Shown in pieces: positions 31,315-40,906 of a DNA stretch of 64,000 bases. The position numbers were made by a program, and so were the translations under genes. This DNA is from Chryseobacterium indologenes (GTDB lineage: Bacteria > Bacteroidota > Bacteroidia > Flavobacteriales > Weeksellaceae), in assembly GCA_002439165.1 (NCBI GenBank), contig DJTE01000002.1, positions 263,133 to 327,132 on the forward strand, read 5' to 3'. Every line of letters begins with the position of its first letter. Position 1 is the first letter of the stretch. Below the pieces are notes generated by a model. It saw only the letters and a list, made by a program, of their open reading frames with translations, ran no database searches and was not told the origin of the DNA.

Positions 31315-33192
31315 ATGGAATCCAGCTTAGCAATGAACACATTAATTTTCCTGGGAGTGGCCATCATTATGGTTCCTCTTGCCAGGAAATTCGGGCTGAG
31401 TTCTGTGATCGGCTATATTCTGGGCGGCATCATTATCGGACCTTACGTTTTAAGACTTACGGGAAAAGATGTTAACGATATTATGCATGCCAGTGAATTC
31501 GGAGTTATCATGCTTCTCTTCCTTGTGGGACTGGAACTGGAACCCCGGAAGTTCTGGGAAATGCGGAAGAAAATCATGGGTCTGGGGCTGACGCAGATGG
31601 TCCTGACCATATCGCTGCTGTTTCTTGTTTTTATAAGTGCCGGATGGAGGATAGACAAAGCAGTTGCCGTTGCCATGTGCTTTGCATTGTCTTCTACGGC
31701 CATTGTTCTGCAGACACTTCAGGAGAAAAACAACCTTAAAACAACTGCAGGAGAAGCTTCCTTCTCTACCCTTCTCTTTCAGGATATTGCTGTGATCCCT
31801 ATTCTTGCCGTTCTGCCGATTATTGCCAATTATAAAGCCAGTCATCACGATAATGAAATCCAGATCCTGATTCAGAAACTTCCGGAATGGCTTCAGGCCG
31901 GAACCGTAATCTTTGGCGTTGCTTTTCTGATTCTTTTAGGCAGATATGTATTCGTGCCGTTCTTACGCTATGTTTCCAAATCAGGAATGACGGAACTTCT
32001 TACCGCCTCTTCCCTGTTTCTCGTGATCGGAGTCTCTGAACTGATGGTTGCGATCGGGCTTTCACCCGCTCTCGGAGCCTTCCTCGCAGGAGTCATGCTG
32101 GCCAACAGTGAATTCAGACATGAGCTGGAAGCACAGATCAATCCATTTAAAGGGCTTCTTCTTGCTGTTTTCTTCGTCAGTGTGGGATCAACGATTAATT
32201 TTAATATTATTCAGAATGACCCTTTGTTTATTTTCAGTACGGTACTGGCTGTATTGTTGGTAAAGTTTATGGTATTATATACTATTGGAAAATTTTTCAG
32301 GATAGATACGCCACAGAGTCTGTTTTATGCTTTTGCCCTGTCGCAGGTTGGAGAATTTGCTTTTGTACTGATCAATTATGCATCTGATCTTTATCTTTTA
32401 GGCCCGGAGCTCAATGCACAGATGATGGCCGTTACTGCCATTACTATGTGCATCACTCCTGTTCTTCTGATCATTAACGATAAATTCATTACCCCGAAAT
32501 TCATTAAAGAAATTCCGGAAGGAGAACATGATTATAATATTCTTGACAGTAACGTGAGCCAGAAGAAGATCATTATTGTCGGTTTCGGACACTTCGGCAG
32601 CACCGTAGGACGTCTTTTAAAAGCCAATAAAATTTCAGCGACCGTTCTGGACAGGGATTCGGATCGTGTAAAACTGCTGAGAAGCTATGGTTTTAAAGTT
32701 TATTACGGAGATGCAACAAGGATCCCTATTTTAAGGGCAGCCGGCATTGAAGATGCTGAAATTCTGGTTTTGTGTCTTGATGATCCGGATGATAACAAGT
32801 TCATTGCCGATCTGGTCCGCGAACATTATCCGAAAGTAAAAATCTTTGTGCGTGCGAAAAACAGGATCGATGCTTATGATTACCTCAACAACGGGATCAC
32901 TAATATTTATCGGGAAACTTTAGGAACAGCGGTGGATATGGCCGTAGATGTACTCCATGAAACGGGAATGAGAAAATATGCTGCACGACGTCTCGGCCAG
33001 AGATTTATGGCTATTGATAAGGCTTCTATCCGGAAACTGGCAAAAACAAAAGACGACGATGACGAAATCCTTTTATTTACGACGAAAGAAATTCTGCAAA
33101 GGGAAGAAGAATTATTAGCTTATGACAATTTAAGTTTTGATATGGGGAATGTAGAAGATTATCCTACCAGTACGGAAGAGGAGGAAATTTAA
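31315..33192 (+). CDS. KefB/KefC-type cation:proton antiporter with RCK domain
   Basis: The 625-residue protein has 12 or so membrane segments (about 8-390) of the CPA2 family, with LSPALGAFLAGVMLANSEF and SQVGEFAFVLINYA. A cytoplasmic RCK_N domain follows (about 420-540): KIIIVGFGHFGSTVGRLL, the nucleotide-binding GxGxxG, and YYGDATRIPILRAAGIEDA. The end is an acidic tail. It should exchange K+ or Na+ for protons and be gated by nucleotide or glutathione adducts through the KefF-like partner. The start ATG could also be 31333 (MNTLIFLG). Confidence 0.95.
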   Translation: MESSLAMNTLIFLGVAIIMVPLARKFGLSSVIGYILGGIIIGPYVLRLTGKDVNDIMHASEFGVIMLLFLVGLELEPRKFWEMRKKIMGLGLTQMVLTISLLFLVFISAGWRIDKAVAVAMCFALSSTAIVLQTLQEKNNLKTTAGEASFSTLLFQDIAVIPILAVLPIIANYKASHHDNEIQILIQKLPEWLQAGTVIFGVAFLILLGRYVFVPFLRYVSKSGMTELLTASSLFLVIGVSELMVAIGLSPALGAFLAGVMLANSEFRHELEAQINPFKGLLLAVFFVSVGSTINFNIIQNDPLFIFSTVLAVLLVKFMVLYTIGKFFRIDTPQSLFYAFALSQVGEFAFVLINYASDLYLLGPELNAQMMAVTAITMCITPVLLIINDKFITPKFIKEIPEGEHDYNILDSNVSQKKIIIVGFGHFGSTVGRLLKANKISATVLDRDSDRVKLLRSYGFKVYYGDATRIPILRAAGIEDAEILVLCLDDPDDNKFIADLVREHYPKVKIFVRAKNRIDAYDYLNNGITNIYRETLGTAVDMAVDVLHETGMRKYAARRLGQRFMAIDKASIRKLAKTKDDDDEILLFTTKEILQREEELLAYDNLSFDMGNVEDYPTSTEEEEI

Positions 33193-33276
33193 TTCATTCA
33201 CTATCTTCGATAAAAAAAATCTGACCTCCAATACAATAAAAGAAAAACCCTGATTAATAATAATGAAATATACAAA

Positions 33277-33303
33277 GGTTCGGCGGCCTCCGGCCGCCGA
33301 ACC
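33277..33303. repeat. GC-rich perfect palindrome
   Basis: GGTTCGGCGGCC (33277-33288) and GGCCGCCGAACC (33292-33303) form a 12-bp stem with a 3-base loop in AT-rich DNA between the antiporter and head-GIN genes. There is no long T run on either side. It could be a REP-like element. Confidence 0.85.
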
Positions 33304-33324
33304 TGATCTGTAATGCAGTAATTT

Positions 33325-34140
33325 TTATTGAATACTTACGCTTCCGCCGCTGCTTTCTTCTTTGGTTATGCTTTGAAGCGGACCTTTTTTCGAAATATCA
33401 ACACTTCCGCCGGAAGAAGCCTCAGCTTTTACACTGGAAACAGCACTCATTTGTACACTCGCTCCACTGGAAGCCTCAGCTTTTACATGATCTGCCACAA
33501 CTCCTGCCGCAGAAACACTGCTTCCTGATGACGAGCTGACCTCTGCATTTTTAGTTTTCCCGGAAATATCAATACTGGCTCCTGAAGAAGCTTCGATATC
33601 AAGATCCACCGCCCAGATCTTTCCGCTGAAATTACTGCTGCTGTCTGTGGTAATATCAAAATCATTCGCTTCAAGATCCCCGGAAATACTTGCAGCGCTT
33701 GATACCTCGACACTGGTTTTATCCTGGGTGAATTTATCTTTTATTGTAATTTTCGCCGCGGAATTGGCATTAAGTTTTGTAAAATCTTTAGTATAAATCT
33801 TCGCCGTCACATTATTGGTATTCATCACCCTGATTCCCGGCTTATAATGGATATGAAGTTTTCCACCATTATTATCCACAAGAACCTCATTGATTATGTT
33901 TTCGGGGGCGGAAATAACGACTCTTTCAGTTTCCGATTTAATGATTTCGGCATCTATCGCCTGCGAAACTTCAATTTCGTCAAAATCACCGTTAAATTCC
34001 TTCTGTTTTATCGGCCCGCTTTCTTTACTGATCACTTTATCTACCCAGCCTTTATTTTCCCTGTTTTTTTTCTCATGTCTTTCATTGCATGAGGCCAACA
34101 GCACGAAGGCTGATAGAATAAAAAGAGTCCTTGATTTCAT
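33325..34140 (-). CDS. Head-GIN (DUF2807) domain lipoprotein
   Basis: The 271-residue lipoprotein (LLASC near residue 18) has the putative auto-transporter adhesin head-GIN domain: FDEIEVSQAIDAEIIKSE, LHIHYKPGIRVMNTNNVTAKIY, and many short strands with repeats like EASSGASIDISG, EASSGASVQMS, and EASSGGSVDIS. The repeats suggest a right-handed parallel beta-helix. The function is unknown, and surface or periplasmic binding is likely. It ends 22 bases from the GC-rich palindrome and is divergent from the M3 peptidase. Confidence 0.9.
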   Translation of the reverse strand: MKSRTLFILSAFVLLASCNERHEKKNRENKGWVDKVISKESGPIKQKEFNGDFDEIEVSQAIDAEIIKSETERVVISAPENIINEVLVDNNGGKLHIHYKPGIRVMNTNNVTAKIYTKDFTKLNANSAAKITIKDKFTQDKTSVEVSSAASISGDLEANDFDITTDSSSNFSGKIWAVDLDIEASSGASIDISGKTKNAEVSSSSGSSVSAAGVVADHVKAEASSGASVQMSAVSSVKAEASSGGSVDISKKGPLQSITKEESSGGSVSIQ

Positions 34141-34199
34141 GTTTACTGCTTTTATAAATTAAGTTTTTAATATCTTTATACTTTAATAACAACTAATTT

Positions 34200-36341
34200 A
34201 TGAAAAATATTTCATCGGTATTGTTAATTTCTGCTCTGGCATTTAACCAATCTTGTACTACAATGAAAAAAACCGATACTCAACAGGAGATTCCTGTTAC
34301 CGATCCGTCCTTATCTTCCAATCCTTTTATGAAGAAAAGTAAGCTTCAGTACGAAGCTCCGGAATTCAATAAAATTAAAAACGAGCACTTCAAACCGGCT
34401 TTTGATTTCGGATTAAAGCAGCAGGATGCTGAAATCATGAAAATTGCCAACAATCCGGAAGCTCCTACTTTTGAAAATACAATTGTTGCCCTTGAAAAAA
34501 GCGGTGAGGTACTGAAAAGAGCGGTTATCGTATTTTCCAACCTTACCGGTGCCAATACCAACCCTACCCTTCAGGCTTTAGATGAAGAATATGCGCCTAT
34601 ATTCGCGGCACATTCTGATAAAATGTACCTGAACGAAAACCTGTACAAAAGAATTAAATCCATCAGAGAAGATGGTCTGGATGCTGAAGGGAAAAGGCTT
34701 GTACAGTATTATAAACAGAACTTTGAAATCGCCGGTGCCAATCTTTCTGCCGCAGACAAAGAAAAGCTGAAGCAGATTAATCAGGAACTGGCTTCCCTTT
34801 CTACACAATATGCCAATAAACTACTGGAAGCAAGAAAGCAGGGAGGAGTATTCTTCTCCGACGCCAAAGAACTGGACGGACTTTCTGCTGATGAGATTGC
34901 AGCGGCAGCAGCGGATGCAAAAACAGCCGGCCAACCAGGAAAATACCTCCTGGCTCTTCAGAATACTACCCAGCAGCCTCTTCTTCAGAATATGAAAAAC
35001 AGGGCTTCCAGAGAAAAGCTGTTCAAAGCATCATGGCAGAGAGCAGAGAAGGGTGATGGAAATGATACCAGAGAAACCATTGAAAAGCTGGCTGCGCTAA
35101 GGCTGAAAAAAGCGCAGACTTTAGGCAAGAAAAGCTTTGCAGACTGGAAACTTCAGGATCAGATGGCCAAAACTCCGGAAGCTGCGATCAAACTGATGAA
35201 TCAGATTGCCGCTCCCGCTGTGGAAACGGCAAAACGTGAAGCTAAAGATATTCAGGATCTGATAGACCAGCAGAAAGGAGGATTCAAGGTAGAGCCCTGG
35301 GACTGGAATTTCTATGCCGAGCAGGTAAGAAAAGCGAAATATGATCTTGATGAAAATCAGATCAAGCCTTATTTTGAAGTAACCACCGTTCTGGAAAAAG
35401 GAGTTTTCTATGCTGCTGAAAAATTCTACGGCCTTACATTTAAAAAGAGAACAGATCTTCCCGTATATCACCCTGATGTAGTTACTTACGAGGTTTTTGA
35501 CCATGATGGAAAGTCCATTGCCATCTATTACCTGGATTTCTATACCAGAGATTCTAAAAACGGAGGAGCATGGATGAGTAATTTCGTTGAACAGTCTTAT
35601 CTTTTAGGAACAAAACCGGTGATTGTCAACTGCTACAACTACCAGAAGCCGGCTCCGGGAAAACCTTCTCTGATCAGTTATGATGATGTATCCACCATGT
35701 TCCACGAATTCGGGCATTCTATCCACGGTATGTTCGCAAGCCAGAAATACCCATCTTTATCAGGAACCAATGTACCGAGGGATTTTGTGGAATTCCCTTC
35801 TCAGATCAATGAGCACTGGGCCTTAGATCCTGTGGTTCTAAAAAATTACGCGATTCACTATGAAACCAAGCAGCCTATTCCTCAGGCGTTGGTAGATAAA
35901 ATTAAAAAAGCAGCCACCTTTAATCAGGGATATATGACGACAGAGCTTGTTTCTGCCGCAGCTCTGGATATGGACTGGCATACAGTAACCGGCGAAAGCC
36001 AGCTGATCCCGGTTTTAGATTTTGAAAAACAGTCTTTGAAAAACCACGGATTTACACTGGCAACTGTTCCGCCAAGATACCATACTCCTTATTTTGCCCA
36101 CATCTGGGGCGGTGGTTATTCTGCAGGGTATTATGCCTATTTATGGTCTGAAACCCTTGATAATGATGCATGGGAATGGATTAAAAATAACGGAGGACTG
36201 ACCAGAGAAAACGGTGACCGCTTCAGAAAATATATCCTTTCCGTAGGAAACTCCGTAGACCTGAACCAGGCGTTCAGAGATTTCACAGGACATGATCCGG
36301 ACATTAAACCTTTATTAAGAAACAGAGGTTTCATTAAATAA
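34200..36341 (+). CDS. M3-family peptidyl-dipeptidase (Dcp-like), lipoprotein
   Basis: The 713-residue metallopeptidase has a lipoprotein signal (AFNQSC, cysteine near 19) and the zinc motif FHEFGHSIHGMF with H502, E503 and H506. Typical Dcp motifs include FLEKSGEVLK-like helices at the N-terminus, and late HYETKQPIP, QGYMTTELVSAAALDMDWH and GGYSAGYYAYLWSE. It removes dipeptides from peptide C-termini in the periplasm, presumably feeding uptake. A terminator with a UUCG-type loop follows. Confidence 0.95.
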   Translation: MKNISSVLLISALAFNQSCTTMKKTDTQQEIPVTDPSLSSNPFMKKSKLQYEAPEFNKIKNEHFKPAFDFGLKQQDAEIMKIANNPEAPTFENTIVALEKSGEVLKRAVIVFSNLTGANTNPTLQALDEEYAPIFAAHSDKMYLNENLYKRIKSIREDGLDAEGKRLVQYYKQNFEIAGANLSAADKEKLKQINQELASLSTQYANKLLEARKQGGVFFSDAKELDGLSADEIAAAAADAKTAGQPGKYLLALQNTTQQPLLQNMKNRASREKLFKASWQRAEKGDGNDTRETIEKLAALRLKKAQTLGKKSFADWKLQDQMAKTPEAAIKLMNQIAAPAVETAKREAKDIQDLIDQQKGGFKVEPWDWNFYAEQVRKAKYDLDENQIKPYFEVTTVLEKGVFYAAEKFYGLTFKKRTDLPVYHPDVVTYEVFDHDGKSIAIYYLDFYTRDSKNGGAWMSNFVEQSYLLGTKPVIVNCYNYQKPAPGKPSLISYDDVSTMFHEFGHSIHGMFASQKYPSLSGTNVPRDFVEFPSQINEHWALDPVVLKNYAIHYETKQPIPQALVDKIKKAATFNQGYMTTELVSAAALDMDWHTVTGESQLIPVLDFEKQSLKNHGFTLATVPPRYHTPYFAHIWGGGYSAGYYAYLWSETLDNDAWEWIKNNGGLTRENGDRFRKYILSVGNSVDLNQAFRDFTGHDPDIKPLLRNRGFIK

Positions 36342-36348
36342 TCAACAG

Positions 36349-36376
36349 GAAGCATTCTTCGGAGTGCTTCTTTTTT
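36349..36376 (+). terminator. Terminator with TTCG tetraloop
   Basis: GAAGCATTC / GAGTGCTTC (36349-36357, 36362-36370) with one G-T pair and a TTCG loop, then six T's: a canonical intrinsic terminator. Confidence 0.93.
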
Positions 36377-36615
36377 ATTCTAAAAACAGTATAAAAACAA
36401 ATATTTTCTTTTTTCCAGTCACGCATAATTCGTGCATCAGTGGCAATAAAACACCGAATCAAAGCAGAATAGTCAGTCCGGAACTCTTACTTTTTACCTT
36501 CAAACATATTTTTCCAGAATCTTCAGCTGCCGGAATACAAAACGAAAGCTTATTATAAAGGAATTATCCCCCAATATTCATTATTTTTGCCCTTCAACAA
36601 ATAAAATACAACATT
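36377..36615 (+). promoter_or_regulatory. Gap with -7 box of the YchJ gene
   Basis: AT-rich, no gene. TATTTTTG at 36582-36589 is an exact -7 box 27 bases before the YchJ ATG. No other structure noted. Confidence 0.5.
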
Positions 36616-36993
36616 ATGGACTGTCCCTGCTGTTCAGGAAAATCATATGAAGAATGCTGCAGCCCTTACCATAAAGGAGAACAGCATGCTCCTACTGCGG
36701 AAGCCCTGATGCGCTCCCGGTTTTCCGCATTTGCTATTCCCAATGGGGATTATCTGATGGAAACCACACTTCCCGGAAAACGGAAGCATCATAACAAAAA
36801 AGACCTTCAGGAATGGGGAGAGATCAATGAATGGACAAAGCTGGAAATTATCCGAACTCCGGCGTTAAATCATGTGGAGTTTAAAGCCTATTATACGGAT
36901 CAGGACGGACAGCAGCAGATTCATCACGAGTTTTCTGTATTTCAGAAAATGCATGAACGCTGGTATTATGTCTCAGGTGAATTTTTAAGTTAA
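36616..36993 (+). CDS. YchJ family protein (SEC-C-like zinc motif)
   Basis: The 125-residue protein opens CPCCSGKSYEECCSPYH, the cysteine-rich SEC-C-like zinc site, then LMRSRFSAFA and the NTF2-like body ending FSVFQKMHERWYYVSGEF. It is a small soluble protein of unknown function. It is the first gene of a likely operon with the two exported proteins downstream, the next start lying 6 bases after its stop. Confidence 0.88.
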   Translation: MDCPCCSGKSYEECCSPYHKGEQHAPTAEALMRSRFSAFAIPNGDYLMETTLPGKRKHHNKKDLQEWGEINEWTKLEIIRTPALNHVEFKAYYTDQDGQQQIHHEFSVFQKMHERWYYVSGEFLS

Positions 36994-36999
36994 CAAGAT

Positions 37000-37590
37000 A
37001 TGAAGAAGATGATTTACATGACGCTGATACTGATCTGCAGTTTCAGCTTTTTAAAGGCACAGAGCAGTGAAGACCAAAAACAGGTGTCTGCTATCGTTAC
37101 TGATATCCTGAAAGGATTTCAGACCAAAAATGCAGACCTTATGAATAAATACGTGAATAAAGATTATGGCGTAGGAATTCTTTTTAAGAGTGCAGGTGAT
37201 CTGGGATTTGTCCTGAATGAAGAAGTGGATTTCGGTATGTCTTTAGGATATATCCAGAAATCGTGGAATATCCGCAACCAGTTTCCATTACAGTTCGGCC
37301 GGGCTCCGGAATATGACAGCAAAAACAGAAAGTGGAAAAAAGAAGGTTTATCCGCAGAATTCAACTCCAGTATTGTGAATCAATATGCCGACATCTTTCC
37401 GGAGCTGTATTCGGTAAAGGATCAGGGAATTTTTAAGATCAATGCCGATCCGAAGAATACGGTTTTCGTGACGCTTGCTGAAAACTCTAAAGAAAATGCT
37501 CCTGTGAACGGATTCAGATGTATCCTTACGAAAATAAATGCGCAGTGGTATCTCACCTTTATTGATGTCACAGAATATGATGCTGAATAA
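37000..37590 (+). CDS. Exported protein, unknown family
   Basis: The 196-residue product has a signal peptide (MKKMIYMTLILICSFSFLKAQ), followed by a mixed helix/strand body (SAIVTDILKGFQTKNADLMNKYVNKDYGVGILF...) and ends in a region of strands (GFRCILTKINAQWYLTFIDV). The central ILKGFQTKN...NKYV pattern recalls small domains that bind lipid or protein, but I recognise no family. It is in the YchJ cluster with short spacings (6 and 24 bases), so it is probably co-transcribed. Confidence 0.6.
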   Translation: MKKMIYMTLILICSFSFLKAQSSEDQKQVSAIVTDILKGFQTKNADLMNKYVNKDYGVGILFKSAGDLGFVLNEEVDFGMSLGYIQKSWNIRNQFPLQFGRAPEYDSKNRKWKKEGLSAEFNSSIVNQYADIFPELYSVKDQGIFKINADPKNTVFVTLAENSKENAPVNGFRCILTKINAQWYLTFIDVTEYDAE

Positions 37591-37614
37591 CTAACCATTA
37601 CTACACAAAATATT

Positions 37615-38673
37615 ATGAAGAAGATACTCCCGGGGATATGCCTGATCACTCTGATGATGAGCTGCAAAAAAGAAGCCGCATCACCACCGGCAGATGTGAA
37701 AAAAGATTCTGTTCAGCAGACTGTTTTTAATCATAAGGCGGAAATCAGCGATTTTAAGGAAACCCAACAGGTGGAAAATATCAGTGATGTCCCTTTTATA
37801 GTCTATACCAAAACAGATTCTGTTTCGTTTTATACAGAACCGAAAGCTGATGCCAAAGTTTTAAAGATCAAAAATGATAAGCTGAATCATTATTACGGGT
37901 TCAAAGATCTGAATGATTTTTTTGAAATTCATTATACCATAGCCTATCAGCCGAACAGAACGATCACAGCCTACGTTTCTAAAAAAGAATTTACCAAAGA
38001 CTCCCAACTTTCGGTGGAAGGAAGTGATCTGAACCAAATCCGGAGCTCTACTGTAAAAGGAACTGATGATTTTAACACCAAAACGTCAAAAACCTATGCT
38101 GTGGTAAGTATGATTGACGGGGCGGCCTACGTCCAGGCAAAGAGCAAAAGTCTGAATGAAAAAATATCTGCCAATCCGGAAGTCCATTTTAACGGAAAAA
38201 CCTGGAGTCTGAATTTTTTGAAGATCAGTAAAAAGGAAGTGGATGAAGAAGCGGAATACTCCAACCGGTACATCGGTTTCTCACCGGTTACCCAAAGAGA
38301 ATTCTTTCTGGGAACGAACAGCTATAACAATGACAGGTATTATACCGCCTACCGCTCTTCCAAACAGGATGACGGAACCGTTTTTCTGGGTTATCCCGCA
38401 ATCAGCACGACACAGAAACTTATTGCCTGCATGAGTTCAAACAATGATGTGGGCTCAGATTTTACCCTGACCCGGTATAATCCGGAAACAGACGGATTTG
38501 AAAACCTGCTGTACATCAATTTTACCAATTTCAAGGTGAACGATCCCCAATCCCTGATCTGGGTAACGTCCAATATACTTTATGTGAAGGCCAATCATGT
38601 GAATACCAACATTTCAGATCCGGATCATACAACAGAATACCTGAAAATTGAACTTACCGATAAAAGCTTTTAA
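37615..38673 (+). CDS. Lipoprotein with SH3-like region, unknown
   Basis: The 352-residue product has a lipoprotein signal (MMSC, cysteine near 17) followed by a charged linker. Residues about 60-130 have the spacing of a bacterial SH3 domain (SVSFYTEPKADAKVLKI...FFEIHYTI), often a wall-binding or protein-binding module. The remainder has strand-rich blocks like LNFLKISKKEVDEEAEYSNRYIGFSP. I see no catalytic motif. It is third in the YchJ cluster and ends with a terminator. Confidence 0.6.
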   Translation: MKKILPGICLITLMMSCKKEAASPPADVKKDSVQQTVFNHKAEISDFKETQQVENISDVPFIVYTKTDSVSFYTEPKADAKVLKIKNDKLNHYYGFKDLNDFFEIHYTIAYQPNRTITAYVSKKEFTKDSQLSVEGSDLNQIRSSTVKGTDDFNTKTSKTYAVVSMIDGAAYVQAKSKSLNEKISANPEVHFNGKTWSLNFLKISKKEVDEEAEYSNRYIGFSPVTQREFFLGTNSYNNDRYYTAYRSSKQDDGTVFLGYPAISTTQKLIACMSSNNDVGSDFTLTRYNPETDGFENLLYINFTNFKVNDPQSLIWVTSNILYVKANHVNTNISDPDHTTEYLKIELTDKSF

Positions 38674-38677
38674 ACAG

Positions 38678-38705
38678 ATCAACCGCAGTAAATACCGCGG
38701 TTGAT
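38678..38705 (+). terminator. Terminator after the YchJ cluster
   Basis: ATCAACCGC/GCGGTTGAT, 9 bp, around a 10-base loop; TTTTT follows at 38708-38712. Confidence 0.85.
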
Positions 38706-38723
38706 GCTTTTTAATTAAAAAAA

Positions 38724-38746
38724 CATCCGGCAAAACCACCGGACAT
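38724..38746 (-). terminator. Terminator of the SlyD-like gene
   Basis: A TCCGG/CCGGA stem with an 8-base loop and seven T's on the minus strand. The stem is short. Confidence 0.65.
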
Positions 38747-38755
38747 TTCTGTTTT

Positions 38756-39256
38756 TTAGTGACCTTCAGTTCCGTCAACCCCATGAGCATGACCATGAGA
38801 CAGCTCTTCTTCCGTTGCAGGACGGGTATTTAAAATTTCCACTTCGAAATCCAACACTTTACCCGCCATAGGATGGTTAAGATCTGCTACTACGGCTTCA
38901 GGAGTAACTTCTACCACAAACGCCTGGAAATTGTTTCCCTGGTTATCTGCCAAAGGTAAAATTGCCCCGATAGGCGGAGTTCCTGATTCTTTAAACATAT
39001 CGATTGGCAACTGCACGATAGCGTCAGGCTGTCTGTCACCATAAGCTTCTTCCGGCTGAATCACAAAAGCTGCTTTATCTCCCGCTTTCAATCCCAGGAT
39101 ATTTTCTTCAAATTTTGGAATCATCATTCCCACACCATACAAAAATGTAAGTGGATTTTCTGTTGTTGTTTCTTCTGCAAGAACTTTACTTCCATCTTCT
39201 TCAATAGTGTGAAGGATGTATTTTACAGCTACAACGTGATTTTTTTCAATTGTCAT
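38756..39256 (-). CDS. SlyD-like FKBP-type peptidyl-prolyl isomerase
   Basis: The 166-residue enzyme has the SlyD arrangement: FKBP strand ...VVAVKYILHT, FLYGVGMMIPKFEENILGLKAGDKAAF, the IF (insert-in-flap) chaperone domain in the middle, and FEVEILNTRPAT. The tail SHGHAHGVDGTEGH is histidine-rich, as in nickel-binding SlyD. It speeds proline isomerisation and may donate nickel. The ATG at 39254-39256 is chosen; a GTG 10 codons upstream (39286) is less likely. The -7 box TATATTTG lies at 39298-39305 (minus strand). Confidence 0.92.
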   Translation of the reverse strand: MTIEKNHVVAVKYILHTIEEDGSKVLAEETTTENPLTFLYGVGMMIPKFEENILGLKAGDKAAFVIQPEEAYGDRQPDAIVQLPIDMFKESGTPPIGAILPLADNQGNNFQAFVVEVTPEAVVADLNHPMAGKVLDFEVEILNTRPATEEELSHGHAHGVDGTEGH

Positions 39257-39364
39257 ACTTTTCTTTTTTGTCGTGAGTTCTTTCACGATTAATGATGCAA
39301 ATATACTGTTTTTGAAATGATTGTTCGGGGAAAAGAATTCAAAGAAAAATCTTCAGGCAGCATC

Positions 39365-39610
39365 TTATTTTCCTTTTTCGTCTCTTTTCTTCTGTCTCAG
39401 TACAAAGAGGTACAGGCTTTCCACTTTTGTTCTTGCCCAGGGTGTTTTTCTGAGAAATTTCAAAGAGGAACTGATGCTGGGATTATCGGTAAAACATTTG
39501 ATATTGATCTGCTCTCCCAGCTTTTCAAAGCCTTCGTAGTAATCTACCAGTTCTTCCAGGATGGCATCAAGTCTTTTCCCGTGTAAAGGATCTTTTGAGG
39601 GCTGCTGCAT
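39365..39610 (-). CDS. VF530 family DNA-binding protein
   Basis: The 81-residue protein matches VF530 (DUF2132): DPLHGKRLDAILEELVDYYEGFEKLGEQINIKCF and SLKFLRKTPWARTKVESLYL are nearly the whole family signature. The structural family has an unusual helical fold and binds DNA. No regulatory target is evident. It lies between the SlyD-like gene and sbcD with no evident operon partner. Confidence 0.9.
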   Translation of the reverse strand: MQQPSKDPLHGKRLDAILEELVDYYEGFEKLGEQINIKCFTDNPSISSSLKFLRKTPWARTKVESLYLFVLRQKKRDEKGK

Positions 39611-39697
39611 TGTTTATTTTTTTACAAAATTAAATTATTATATGTTGATACGGAAATCCGGAATCCCGTATCGCGATTTTGTCCTTACCTTTGAAGT

Positions 39698-40903
39698 ATG
39701 AAAATTCTGCACACTGCCGACTGGCATTTAGGAAAACGCCTGGACCGCTTCTCCCGTATGGAAGAGCAGGTTCTGGTGATGCAAGAGATCTCTGATCGGG
39801 CTGATGAAGAAAATGCCGATATGATCCTTGTGGCCGGCGATCTTTTTGATAATTTCAATCCGGGCGTAGAAGCGGTTGAGCTGTTCTATAAAACCCTGAA
39901 ACACCTTTCCCGGAACGGCAGCCGTCCGGTTATCGCGATCTCCGGAAATCATGATTCCCCGAATCTGATCGATGCTCCTGATCCCCTGGCCCGGGAATGC
40001 GGAATTATTCTCATTGGCCATCCCAGAGCACATATCATTCCTTTTAAAACAGAACATTTTGAAATTACCCGGTCAAAGGAAGGATTCATAGAACTGAAAA
40101 TGAAAAATCTGGATTTTCCGGTGAGAATTCTTCATACGCCTTATGCCAATGAAGCCCGTTTAAAAGAGTATTTCGGGGAAAATAAAGAAGAAGAGATCAA
40201 TAAAGTACTTTCTGACCACTGGAACGCCCTGGCAGAAGAATTTTGCGATGATGCGGGCATCAATCTTCTGACCGCCCATCTGTATATGAATAAAAAAGAC
40301 GGTCCTGTTTTGGAAGAACCGGAAGGAGAAAAACCGATCAGAATCGGAAATGCAGATATGATTTTTTCCGACTGTATTCCGGAGCAGATCCAGTATACGG
40401 CATTAGGCCATCTGCATGGTTTCAGAAACATCGGAACAGCCGAAAAACCGGTGATCTATTCCTCTTCACCGTTATGTTACAGTTTCAGTGAGGCAGGGCA
40501 AACCAAATATGTTTCTGTGATTGAAGCTTTCCCGGGAAAAAATGTTTCGGTTGAAAAAAAACCTCTGAAAAGCGGAAAAGCTCTGGTAAGAAAAGCATTC
40601 AGCTCTGTTGAAGATACAGTTCAGTGGCTGAAGGAAAACCCTTATACTTTCATTGAACTTACCCTGGAAAGTGAAACATTCATCACTGCGGATGAAAGGA
40701 AGCTGCTTTACCAGTCTCACAACGGTATTGTTCACCTGATCCCGAAAGTAAAGAACCTCAACCCGGCCGAAAACCAGCCTCACGAAATGAATGTAAGCCA
40801 GAATATAGAAACCCTTTTCAAAGATTATTTTAAATCTAAAAATGGCGGTCAGGAAGCCAATGAAGAACTGATGAACCTGTTTAACGAAATTTTAAATCCA
40901 TAG
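39698..40903 (+). CDS. sbcD: Exonuclease SbcCD, nuclease subunit SbcD
   Basis: The 401-residue protein opens MKILHTADWHLGKRLDRFSRMEEQ, with the metal ligands D8 and H10, and continues VAGDLFDN, AISGNHDSPN, LTAHLYM and ALGHLHG. It supplies the Mn-dependent nuclease for SbcCD, which opens hairpins and trims DNA ends. It is 3 bases before sbcC, so the two are translated together. Confidence 0.96.
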   Translation: MKILHTADWHLGKRLDRFSRMEEQVLVMQEISDRADEENADMILVAGDLFDNFNPGVEAVELFYKTLKHLSRNGSRPVIAISGNHDSPNLIDAPDPLARECGIILIGHPRAHIIPFKTEHFEITRSKEGFIELKMKNLDFPVRILHTPYANEARLKEYFGENKEEEINKVLSDHWNALAEEFCDDAGINLLTAHLYMNKKDGPVLEEPEGEKPIRIGNADMIFSDCIPEQIQYTALGHLHGFRNIGTAEKPVIYSSSPLCYSFSEAGQTKYVSVIEAFPGKNVSVEKKPLKSGKALVRKAFSSVEDTVQWLKENPYTFIELTLESETFITADERKLLYQSHNGIVHLIPKVKNLNPAENQPHEMNVSQNIETLFKDYFKSKNGGQEANEELMNLFNEILNP

Positions 40904-40906
40904 CCT

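Noticed and set aside
33277..33303. Terminator for the antiporter gene
   Set aside because: The stem is strong, but there is no T run on either side; listed as a palindromic repeat instead.
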